7,152 bases of DNA, taken from positions 1-7,152 of the forward strand of contig MNYA01000001.1 of the NCBI GenBank assembly GCA_001872985.1, read 5' to 3'. The notes beneath the pieces are model-generated. The model worked only from the letters and a program-made list of their open reading frames with translations. It had not been told where the DNA came from and did no database searches. Source of the DNA: a bacterium CG2_30_54_10 (GTDB lineage: Bacteria > Muiribacteriota > Ozemobacteria > Ozemobacterales > Ozemobacteraceae). Positions 1 to 6,358 of the stretch are shown here, in pieces (positions within the stretch are counted from its first letter, which is position 1; every line of letters begins with the position of its first letter). The translations under genes were made by a program, and so were the position numbers.

Positions 1-1
1 C

Positions 2-505
2 ATTTTCGACATGTCAGTCAAAATAATTCTGATTCTGCTTGTTTTGGCGGTCGGTGATTACTTTTTCCAATATTGGCGATTCGAAGAGAATTTAAAAATG
101 TCCAAGGAAGAAATCAAAGAAGAATTCAAACAACGGGAAGGAGATCCAAAGGTCAAGGCCAAGATTCGAGAGCGTCAGCGAAAGATAGCCACGCGAAAAA
201 TGATGTCGGAGGTTCCCAAGGCAACTGTTGTCGTTACCAACCCAACTCACATCGCGGTAGCCCTCCAATACGACCAGAAAACCCATGATACCCCTCGGGT
301 CGTGGCCATTGGAACAGACCTGATTGCGCAAAAAATCAAGGAGATTGCACGAAAGCACGCCGTGCCCATATTTGAAAACAAAGCCCTTGCGCAAATGTTG
401 TTCAAAATGGTAGATGTTGGCGACGAGATTCCATCTGAACTTTACGTCGCGGTGGCTGAAATCCTTGCGCAGGTTCATCGAATGAAAGCTGCACCGGAAG
501 CGTGA
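2..505 (+). CDS. flhB: Flagellar export switch protein FlhB, C-terminal part (5' truncated by window edge)
   Basis: The frame is open to the window start, so the beginning of the gene lies outside. An ATG at 11 is internal. Numbering from that ATG, residues 1-20 are the end of the last membrane helix, followed by the conserved DYxxQxWxFExxLKMSKEE linker. The cytoplasmic domain carries the NPTH autocleavage motif at residues 77-80 (bases 239-250). In this family NPTH is cut between Asn and Pro to switch export from rod/hook to filament substrates. The domain ends with the usual IPxELYxAVAEILA segment, so the C-terminus looks complete and lacks a long tail. It sits in the inner membrane at the flagellar export gate. 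The genomic order flhB-flhA is typical and argues against a virulence-type SctU. One odd point: the usual AKG after the NPTH region reads AIG (Ile100). Confidence 0.96.
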   Translation: MFDMSVKIILILLVLAVGDYFFQYWRFEENLKMSKEEIKEEFKQREGDPKVKAKIRERQRKIATRKMMSEVPKATVVVTNPTHIAVALQYDQKTHDTPRVVAIGTDLIAQKIKEIARKHAVPIFENKALAQMLFKMVDVGDEIPSELYVAVAEILAQVHRMKAAPEA

Positions 506-545
506 AAAGCTTGGCTGCATTCAATCGGTTTTTTGCGGTGCATAG

Positions 546-555
546 GGCACGTGCC
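546..555. promoter_or_regulatory. 10-bp perfect palindrome upstream of flhA
   Basis: GGCACGTGCC is self-complementary over 10 bases and lies in the 66-base flhB-flhA gap, 16 bases before the flhA start codon. It could be a regulator half-site pair or a small hairpin near the ribosome binding region. A chance palindrome is equally possible, and no matching promoter was found next to it. Confidence 0.2.
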
Positions 556-571
556 TTGACTGGAAATCGAA

Positions 572-2656
572 ATGGCTGAAACTGCTCGCCCTTCCATGCT
601 GAACATCGTGCCCTTGGCCGAGGCTCTTCGGAGCCCGGATGTCCTCTTTGCCCTCGCTCTCGTTTCCATTGTGATGATGATGGTGGTTCCTCTTCCCCCA
701 TTCATTCTTGACGTTTTTCTTGCAATGAACATTGCTCTTGCACTGGTCATCCTTCTCGTTTCCGTCTACACGAAAGAAGCTTTGGAGTTTTCAGCATTTC
801 CGAGCCTTTTGCTTGTGGCGACCTTGTTTCGATTGAGTCTCAATGTAAGTTCCACACGGGTCATTCTTACTGGCGAGGGTGCGAAAATAACAATCATCAA
901 AGCCTTCGGGAATTTTGTCATCGGAGGCAACTACCTTGTCGGGATTGTCGTTTTCTCCATTCTTGTAGTAATACAATTCATCGTGATAACCAAAGGCGCG
1001 GAGCGCGTTGCCGAGGTTGCCGCGAGATTCACTCTCGATGCGATGCCCGGAAAACAGATGGCTATTGATGCCGAACTCGGCGCCGGAAGCATTGACAACG
1101 ATGAGGCCCGTTTACGTCGCAAGAACATCCAACGTGAAGCAGATTTTTACGGGGCCATGGACGGCGCCAGCAAATTCGTAAAAGGCGATGCAATTGCCGG
1201 AATAATCATCACAATTATCAACATTCTTGGAGGCTTGGCGATCGGGGTTTTACAGCGAGGGGAATCAGCCCTCGACGCGCTCCAGGTCTACACCCTGTTC
1301 ACCGTTGGAGACGGGCTGGTTACGCAGATCCCGGCGCTTCTGATCGCAACGGCGACAGGCATCGTGGTCACTCGGGCCGGATCCGACTCCAGCCTTGGGC
1401 TCGAATTAACCGAGCAGTTGGCCTCTCGCCCAAAGGTTCTGTCCATAACCGCGGCCATGCTCGGTTTCATGGGGCTGATTCCGGGCCTTCCCAAGTTCAG
1501 TTTCCTCCTTCTATCAGTATTCTTCGGGAGCATGGCCTACCTGGTTCACACCAAGGAACTGAGCACGCTGAAGAAAAAGGAAGATGACAAGAAAGAAAAA
1601 GCCGCGGCCCCCGGAAAGCCCGAAGATGTTTCATCCCTCCTCAGTGTCGATCCGCTGGAGCTCGAGATCGGTTATAATCTGATTCCTCTCGTGGACGCGA
1701 ACCAAGGTGGGGACCTGCTGAACCGGATCACCTTGATCCGAAGACAGATCGCGATCGATCTTGGCTTGGTGGTTCCGCCGATTCGAATCAGGGATAACAT
1801 CCAACTTCAGCCTTCGACATACGTCATCAAGATAAAGGGGGTTGAGATCGATCGTTATGAAATCATTGCAGATCAATTCCTGGCGATGAACTCAGGCACG
1901 GCAACCGGCACGGTCAACGGGATCGAGGTCACCGAGCCGGCATTCGGTCTTCCCGCGATATGGGTCAATCAATCACTTCGGGAAAGGGCTGAACTGGCCG
2001 GCTATACGGTTGTTGACCCGTCCACGGTCATCGCGACACATCTGACCGAAATTGTTCGCAAGAACGCGCATGAGATCCTTGGTCGCCAAGAACTTCAATC
2101 GATTCTCGAAACGGTAAAAGCTACATACCCGCTGATCGTTGAAGAGGTGATCCCAGGCGCGATCAGCCATCCCGTTTTATTGAAAGTTCTTCAAAATCTT
2201 CTTCGTGAAGGCATTTCGATCCGGAACATGGTTTCAATTCTGGAAGCCCTTGCTGACTGCAAAGGAATCACGGATATCGACACCCTCACGGAGATTGTAC
2301 GGCAGGGTTTGTCGCGACATATTTGCAAAGCCCTGGCGGATGAACAGGGTGTCATACATGTGATTTCCCTGGATCCGCGACTAGAGCAGGTTCTGGCCAA
2401 TTCGCTTCAAAAAATCGATGGAACAACCCAATTAGCCCTGGATCCGAAGGTGGCTTCGGACTTTCTCGCGAAACTAAAGGAGCGCGTTGATGAGGTTGCG
2501 CAGGAAGGAAAGACACCGATTTTGCTTTGCGCATCCGCGCTGAGGCTGAGTCTGAAGAGGCTGACCGAAAGGATAGCCCCTCGAATGGCCGTTCTTGCAT
2601 ATAATGAAATCCCGACGACGTTCCAGTTGGAATCAATAGGACTTGTCTCAATTTAG
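572..2656 (+). CDS. flhA: Flagellar type III export gate protein FlhA
   Basis: The 694-residue protein matches the usual family length (about 690). The N-terminal half (about 20-325) holds the membrane helices. It includes the FHIPEP-family segment RLSLNVSSTRVIL at 87-99 and the cytoplasmic loop with Arg145, Arg152 and Asp156. It also has the MDGASKFVKGD motif at 196-206, whose Asp206 corresponds to the conserved export-critical Asp208 of Salmonella FlhA. A Lys-rich linker (about 331-353) leads to the soluble C-terminal domain (about 360-694), which docks chaperone-substrate complexes and forms the nonameric ring. FlhA works with FlhB in the proton-driven export gate at the basal body. The ATG at 572 has only a weak GGAAA upstream; Met9 is an alternative start but would shorten a normal-length N-terminus. 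I favour FlhA over SctV because of the flagellar neighbours. Confidence 0.98.
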   Translation: MAETARPSMLNIVPLAEALRSPDVLFALALVSIVMMMVVPLPPFILDVFLAMNIALALVILLVSVYTKEALEFSAFPSLLLVATLFRLSLNVSSTRVILTGEGAKITIIKAFGNFVIGGNYLVGIVVFSILVVIQFIVITKGAERVAEVAARFTLDAMPGKQMAIDAELGAGSIDNDEARLRRKNIQREADFYGAMDGASKFVKGDAIAGIIITIINILGGLAIGVLQRGESALDALQVYTLFTVGDGLVTQIPALLIATATGIVVTRAGSDSSLGLELTEQLASRPKVLSITAAMLGFMGLIPGLPKFSFLLLSVFFGSMAYLVHTKELSTLKKKEDDKKEKAAAPGKPEDVSSLLSVDPLELEIGYNLIPLVDANQGGDLLNRITLIRRQIAIDLGLVVPPIRIRDNIQLQPSTYVIKIKGVEIDRYEIIADQFLAMNSGTATGTVNGIEVTEPAFGLPAIWVNQSLRERAELAGYTVVDPSTVIATHLTEIVRKNAHEILGRQELQSILETVKATYPLIVEEVIPGAISHPVLLKVLQNLLREGISIRNMVSILEALADCKGITDIDTLTEIVRQGLSRHICKALADEQGVIHVISLDPRLEQVLANSLQKIDGTTQLALDPKVASDFLAKLKERVDEVAQEGKTPILLCASALRLSLKRLTERIAPRMAVLAYNEIPTTFQLESIGLVSI

Positions 2657-2663
2657 TCACATC

Positions 2664-2668
2664 AGGAG
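2664..2668 (+). promoter_or_regulatory. Ribosome binding site of the FlhG-like gene
   Basis: AGGAG lies three bases before the ATG at 2672 and directly after the flhA stop codon. The spacing is short, but it is the clearest Shine-Dalgarno match in the block. It fixes the start that places the DQAxxLR motif at the extreme N-terminus of the product. Confidence 0.6.
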
Positions 2669-2671
2669 ATT

Positions 2672-3514
2672 ATGCTTCAAGATCAAGCCAGCTCTCTACG
2701 TCAACTGAAAAAACTTCGCGACTATCAGGCATCGGAGAATTTTCCTTCGAAGGATGAGTTCATTGCGAACATATCCCGCCCCACCGGATTCCCGACAATC
2801 GCTTTGGTGGTTCCGGACGGAGTAAGCGATGAAGTTCCTCCGCTTCAGGAGTGGATACACGGGTTGGTCGGTGGGTCTTCACGGGCATGCATCTGGGATC
2901 AGGCCGGTCTTTTATCGGTTTCGTCGCTGCTTCCTGATTGCGACCAGATTTTCCCGACCTTAAAGACCGTTGAAACCGACCGCGGGCCCTTGCTGGTTCT
3001 GCCGCGATTTCCCGATTTCCGGCTTCTTACAGGGCTTCCGGAAATTGAAAGGATCAAGTTCGCCCGAAATCTATTCCGGACGGTTGGAAGCATTTCTGAA
3101 CTTTGGATAGTATTACGGGCGAGTGAGCTACATCACTGTCAGGCGGCCCTCCAGGCAACCGATCTGGCCTGCATCATCGCCCCGGATCATCCGGATGCGA
3201 TTCTCAAATCTTATGAAGCAGTCAAGGCGATTCATTTGTCAGGTTATTTTTCCACATTCGGCTTGATCGTGCTAAACCCTCGGGAAATCGGCGAAAAGAC
3301 TGATTTTGTGGAACGAATTAAATCCGTGGCCAAACAATTTTTGTCGCTTGACCTTGTTCCTGCCGGAGTGGTACTTTCAGGCCAGGGTTCGGAGAACTGC
3401 ATCAATTCACAAATTAGAGAACTCGTTGGAGCGATTGACTTGAAATCCACCGATTTCCAATATTTTTTAGGGGAAAGGCTTCTTTATCCAATCCCCGGAG
3501 ACCTGGGGCAATAA
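2672..3514 (+). CDS. FlhG-like pseudo-ATPase carrying the DQAxxLR FlhF-activator motif
   Basis: This 280-residue protein has no obvious name, but it reads as a degenerate paralogue of the FlhG encoded next to it. The N-terminus has DQASSLRQL at residues 4-12, which matches the DQAxxLR activator helix that FlhG proteins use to stimulate the FlhF GTPase. After a linker, residues 41-77 align without gaps with FlhG 42-78 (PTIALVV with RTITVTS, IWDQ with LDAD). The P-loop is destroyed: FlhG Lys50 becomes Asp49, Lys55 becomes Glu54 and Thr56 becomes Val55. Residues 144-228 align with FlhG 155-239 with one or two single-residue indels, for example ATDLACIIAP with AADQIVVVTT and VAKQFL with VAKEFL. 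Walker B Asp158 becomes Val147. No C-terminal membrane helix is evident. I infer an ATPase-dead scaffold or FlhF activator. The alignment was made by eye, so homology is probable and function unproven. Confidence 0.8.
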   Translation: MLQDQASSLRQLKKLRDYQASENFPSKDEFIANISRPTGFPTIALVVPDGVSDEVPPLQEWIHGLVGGSSRACIWDQAGLLSVSSLLPDCDQIFPTLKTVETDRGPLLVLPRFPDFRLLTGLPEIERIKFARNLFRTVGSISELWIVLRASELHHCQAALQATDLACIIAPDHPDAILKSYEAVKAIHLSGYFSTFGLIVLNPREIGEKTDFVERIKSVAKQFLSLDLVPAGVVLSGQGSENCINSQIRELVGAIDLKSTDFQYFLGERLLYPIPGDLGQ

Positions 3515-4470
3515 TGGCGGATCAGGTGTTGAAGCCAATCGAAGGTCTGATTGCAGAAACCCGCAAGCTGATTCAGCCATATATTTTCAAAAGATTGGAA
3601 GCACGCCGACCGCGTCAGGCGGGAAAGAAAATCGCCCGGACAATTACGGTCACCTCGGGGAAAGGCGGCGTTGGAAAAACCAGCATCGTTGCCAATCTTG
3701 CCATCTCCCTGGGTCAGGCCGGCCGTCGAGTAATCATTCTGGATGCGGATCTCGGATTGGCGAATATAGATGTCGTGTTCGGAATCCGCCCCAAGCGGAA
3801 CCTGACGGATGTCATCAATGGCGCCCACACGCTCGATGAAATCCTTATCCAGTGCCCCTGCGGAGTCCAAATCATTGCAGGTGGTTCCGGAATCAGCGAG
3901 TTGGCCCATCTTCCCCCGGAACAAACCAAGCGGCTTTTCGAGCAGCTTCGATTTCTTGAGGACAAAGCGGATTACCTTCTCATCGATACCGGTGCGGGGA
4001 TAAATCAAACAGTCATTTCTTTTTGCCTGGCAGCCGATCAAATCGTGGTTGTTACCACCCCTGAACCGACCGCGCTCGCTGATGCCTATGGAATAATAAA
4101 AGTCATCAGCCAGACCCGGCCGGCGAGTCAGATTTCGGTTCTTGTCAACCGTGCTGAGAGCAAGGGAGAAGCCGATTTTATTCAAGAGCGCCTGGAAAAA
4201 GTTGCAAAGGAATTCTTGAAATTCCAGATTCAAAAACTGGGTTATCTGCCCGACGACCAGAACATGTATCTTGCGGTGCGCCAACAAACTCCGCTCGTGC
4301 TCTTTTCACCCATGTCGCCCGCGGCAGTCAGTCTTCGAAAGATAGTCTCGGAAGCATTCAACGAATCGGTTACAATTGGATCGGTTCCGGCGGAATCGGA
4401 GCCCGATGGAATTGAAGGCTTCCTTGGGCGACTTTCCAGGTTCTTTCGAAAAGCGGAAACGCCGTTATGA
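3514..4470 (+). CDS. flhG: MinD-type ATPase FlhG (FleN/YlxH), flagellar number regulator
   Basis: The 318-residue protein has a complete deviant Walker A motif GKGGVGKTS at 49-57, with signature Lys50 and catalytic Lys55. LDADLGLAN at 76-84 supplies the switch I region, and LLIDTGAG at 155-162 supplies Walker B Asp158. TPEPTALADAYGIIK at 182-196 is typical of FlhG rather than MinD, which usually reads TNPE there. The C-terminus (about 302-313, GFLGRLSRFFRK) looks like an amphipathic membrane-targeting helix. FlhG family members dimerise with ATP at the membrane, restrain flagellar number and regulate FlhF. The start overlaps the upstream stop as TAATG, and no start codon lies in frame for at least the preceding 50 bases. 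The N-terminal 40 residues are helical and begin MADQVLKPIEGL; only Asp-Gln of the usual DQAxxLR activator motif is left. Confidence 0.93.
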   Translation: MADQVLKPIEGLIAETRKLIQPYIFKRLEARRPRQAGKKIARTITVTSGKGGVGKTSIVANLAISLGQAGRRVIILDADLGLANIDVVFGIRPKRNLTDVINGAHTLDEILIQCPCGVQIIAGGSGISELAHLPPEQTKRLFEQLRFLEDKADYLLIDTGAGINQTVISFCLAADQIVVVTTPEPTALADAYGIIKVISQTRPASQISVLVNRAESKGEADFIQERLEKVAKEFLKFQIQKLGYLPDDQNMYLAVRQQTPLVLFSPMSPAAVSLRKIVSEAFNESVTIGSVPAESEPDGIEGFLGRLSRFFRKAETPL

Positions 4471-5930
4471 TGGTGAAAAAATACACCGCTGACAGCTATT
4501 ATGAGGCGTTCACCAAAGCCCAGTCGGAGCTGGGAGAGGATGTCCTTGTAGTCACATCCCGAACGTTCTCCAACTCATCGTGGGGGGGCTTCTATTCGAA
4601 GGAAATGGTAGAAATTACTGCGATGGCTCCGAACCCCCGGACTGCCGGGCGCCCTGGGCGCGTTGCACGCACTGCGCCGGAGAAACCAATGCCATCGGAG
4701 GAATTAACCTTCACTCCCGTTCGGCAGAACATTCTTCCGACAGATTTGAGATCCCCGATCAAATCTGTGACCCACGATGTTTACCCCAATCCGCCGGTTC
4801 TGCCCAAAGTTGAGAAACCAGTCGGGCGGATGATCCATACGATCCGGTCGGTTCAATTGGGCAAGGAAGAACCGCGGACCCAGAGAATTCCAGTCGAGGA
4901 TGATTCGTCAGCCCATGATGAGCGAGTCACCAAGCTTTTAGAAGCGATTTTGTCCACGAAAAAGGATCGCCAGGCCAGCTCCGGCGTAGCCCCGCTTTCC
5001 TTGAGTGACCCGGAGTTTCGCAGCACAAAGCCCTTTCAGAACCTTGAAAAAAAGATTTCAGAAATTTTTTCCCTATTGAACGACATGCAGAAAACCTCCG
5101 CCGGGGCAGTAGCGGCCGCGCCGGTATTGCTTCCTGGCCTGGATTTCATCCAGAAAAGTCTGGTCGCTACCGAACTTCCAGCTCACATTCTCGACGAAGT
5201 AATGGCGCTTTTGGACCGCGATTTCACCCCCGCGGCGAAAAAAGACCCATGGATTGCCCAAGCGGAGTTTGGGGAATGGCTAAGAAAGAAAATCCGGGTT
5301 GGTGGAATGAACTACGAACATCCTGGGTCGGGACGTCAAACCTTGATCCTACTAGGACCAACCGGGGTCGGAAAAACGACAACAATTGCCAAGCTCGCGG
5401 CAACTTTCGCGCTGGATGTCGTTGAACGTAGGTCAGTCGCGTTGCTCACAACTGACACATTCCGAATAGGCGCAGCTGAGCAGTTGGGGCGATACGCACA
5501 GATTATCGAAGCTGAGTTTGAGATTATTTTGAAACCCGACGATATCTCCGGTCTCCTGGAAAAGCACAAAAACAAGGACGTCATTTTAGTAGACACCGCG
5601 GGACGGTGCCAAAAGCAACACCAAGAACTTCAGGAACTTCAGGAATTCGTAGAGGAATTCCCAACTCCGACAAAGTTCCTGGTTCTATCGGCAACCACGA
5701 AATATTCCGATATGTTGGAAAATGTCCGTAGGTTTGGGGATGTCGGGTTTGACCATCTCATCTTTACCAAGGTTGACGAAACGAACTCGGTTGGGCCGTT
5801 GCTGGGGCTGTTATTTGAGACCTCGGCCAGCTTGGCTTATGTCACTCATGGGCAGCGTGTTCCAGATGATTTTTGCTCGGCTGATCCAATTTTTTTCCTT
5901 AACCGGATTTTCAACAAGGACTCCGCTTAA
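4467..5930 (+). CDS. flhF: SRP-family GTPase FlhF, flagellar placement protein
   Basis: The 487-residue protein opens with the FlhF-type basic/B domain (KKYTADSYYEAFTKAQSELGEDVLVVTSR, about 4-32). A long low-complexity linker rich in Pro, Arg and Ser follows (about 55-190), then a helical N domain and the NG GTPase core. The GTPase motifs are complete: P-loop GPTGVGKTTT at 297-306, DTFRIGAAEQL at 330-340, DTAGR at 376-380, TKVDE at 434-438 and GQRVPDD at 462-468. FlhF is the third SRP GTPase beside Ffh and FtsY. It marks the site of flagellar assembly and is switched off when FlhG stimulates GTP hydrolysis. The N-terminal domain and linker separate it from FtsY. The start overlaps flhG by four bases (ATGA), and Met2 at 4470 is an equally possible start. 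The family usually begins with one Met before a V/K-rich strand. Confidence 0.96.
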   Translation: MMVKKYTADSYYEAFTKAQSELGEDVLVVTSRTFSNSSWGGFYSKEMVEITAMAPNPRTAGRPGRVARTAPEKPMPSEELTFTPVRQNILPTDLRSPIKSVTHDVYPNPPVLPKVEKPVGRMIHTIRSVQLGKEEPRTQRIPVEDDSSAHDERVTKLLEAILSTKKDRQASSGVAPLSLSDPEFRSTKPFQNLEKKISEIFSLLNDMQKTSAGAVAAAPVLLPGLDFIQKSLVATELPAHILDEVMALLDRDFTPAAKKDPWIAQAEFGEWLRKKIRVGGMNYEHPGSGRQTLILLGPTGVGKTTTIAKLAATFALDVVERRSVALLTTDTFRIGAAEQLGRYAQIIEAEFEIILKPDDISGLLEKHKNKDVILVDTAGRCQKQHQELQELQEFVEEFPTPTKFLVLSATTKYSDMLENVRRFGDVGFDHLIFTKVDETNSVGPLLGLLFETSASLAYVTHGQRVPDDFCSADPIFFLNRIFNKDSA

Positions 5931-5983
5931 TCCCCTTTCTCTCCACAATTTCGAGCCGTTTCATGTAAAGCTGCGAAGGGGAT
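5930..5983 (+). other. Imperfect stem-loop overlapping the flhF stop codon
   Basis: ATCCCC at 5930-5935 can pair with GGGGAT at 5978-5983. Inside that, TTCGAGC (5950-5956) can pair with GCTGCGAA (5970-5977) with one bulged base. The structure would enclose the end of flhF mRNA. No run of T follows, so it is not a standard intrinsic terminator; it could be a processing or stability element, or chance. Confidence 0.25.
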
Positions 5984-6012
5984 ACGAGCCATCTCTCCGA
6001 ACAAACAATACT

Positions 6013-6035
6013 TTCATTTCAAACGAAAGGGGTAT
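6013..6035 (-). repeat. Dispersed intergenic repeat unit A
   Basis: The first 19 bases (TTCATTTCAAACGAAAGGG) recur exactly at 6189-6207. Read on the minus strand it follows the pattern of the other three units in this gap: a pyrimidine-rich start, then TTTCGTTTGAAATGA. Confidence 0.7.
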
Positions 6036-6079
6036 CTGCTCAAAAAGAAGGGTCATTAGCTGATTCTCAACATAATGCG

Positions 6080-6142
6080 AGATTCCTCACATTCGTTCGG
6101 AATGACAAACGATGCTGTCATTTCGACCGAACGGAGAAATCT
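6080..6142. repeat. Imperfect inverted repeat (units B and C)
   Basis: The left arm (6080-6107, ending TTCGTTCGGAATGACA) and the right arm (6116-6142, starting TGTCATTTCGACCGAACG) are near reverse complements around an 8-base loop. Both end on ATGACA when read towards the loop. The arms differ by small indels and a few substitutions, so the fold would be a long mismatched hairpin. The arms resemble a repeat common in intergenic DNA of many uncultivated bacteria, where spurious proteins containing IPNECEESR are often annotated; the minus-strand translation of this arm gives exactly that string. The comparison with other genomes is from memory. Confidence 0.75.
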
Positions 6143-6188
6143 TTTGTGCCAGGAATCATTGAGTTCCCCCGAATTATTGAGTGGATAA

Positions 6189-6213
6189 TTCATTTCAAAC
6201 GAAAGGGAAATAT
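6189..6213 (-). repeat. Dispersed intergenic repeat unit D
   Basis: It shares a perfect 19-base core with 6013-6031 in the same orientation. Similarity then continues loosely downstream: both copies carry a TCAAAAA stretch shortly after the core. Read on the minus strand it aligns with units B and C through the TTTCG and GAAATGA blocks. Confidence 0.7.
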
Positions 6214-6304
6214 TTCTCTTCAAAAACAGTTGTCGCTCCAATCTATTGAATCGATACCTTTTACGCGGCAAATGAAATTTGTCGCCTTTCCAGGTCATTT
6301 TTTG

Positions 6305-6310
6305 TATACT
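6305..6310 (+). promoter_or_regulatory. Possible cheA promoter -10 element
   Basis: TATACT matches the sigma-70 -10 consensus at five of six bases and would start transcription about 40 bases before the cheA start codon. The upstream -35 is poor: TTGTCG at 6279-6284 is 20 bases away, which is longer than normal. No convincing sigma-28 or sigma-54 pattern was seen nearby. Confidence 0.35.
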
Positions 6311-6348
6311 GTAGGTTTGTGAATTGATTTCCGAAGTTCGTCATTTCC

Positions 6349-6353
6349 GGGAG
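6349..6353 (+). promoter_or_regulatory. Ribosome binding site deciding the GTG start of cheA
   Basis: GGGAG stands five bases before the GTG at 6359. The next candidate start, ATG at 6383, has no such motif in range, so the Shine-Dalgarno supports the GTG. Confidence 0.65.
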
Positions 6354-6358
6354 ACAAG

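Larger units (their letters stand above)
5931..6358. other. 428-base intergenic region between flhF and cheA
   Basis: No convincing gene lies here. Open frames on either strand have no recognisable domain and are made largely from repeat sequence. The stretch holds an imperfect stem-loop at the flhF end, four copies of a 23-28-base repeat unit between 6013 and 6213, and a possible promoter and a good ribosome binding site for cheA. It separates the flhB-to-flhF block from cheA, which probably has its own transcription start. Confidence 0.7.

Noticed and set aside
2..2656. Virulence type III secretion genes sctU/sctV
   Set aside because: Neighbours flhG, flhF and cheA, and protein lengths and motifs, point to the flagellar versions.
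3484..4287. Long minus-strand open frame (267 residues) opposite flhG
   Set aside because: It is antisense to the strongly recognisable flhG coding frame, and its translation has no recognisable domain.
3514..4470. Cell-division MinD instead of FlhG
   Set aside because: TPEPTALADAYGIIK and the position next to flhF fit FlhG; no minC or minE is present in the window.
5625..5660. Tandem GAACTTCAG repeats within flhF
   Set aside because: They encode a plausible helical QELQELQEF segment in the GTPase domain and look like ordinary coding sequence.
5722..6063. Plus-strand 113-residue frame overlapping the flhF end
   Set aside because: Its first two thirds are an out-of-frame reading of flhF, and the rest is repeat-containing intergenic DNA.
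6013..6213. CRISPR array
   Set aside because: The units are in mixed orientation, unevenly spaced and imperfect, with no regular spacers and no cas genes.
6056..6298. Minus-strand 80-residue open frame
   Set aside because: It runs through repeat units B, C and D; its peptide contains IPNECEESR and ISLSFEM, the typical translation of this repeat family. No domain and no ribosome binding site were seen.
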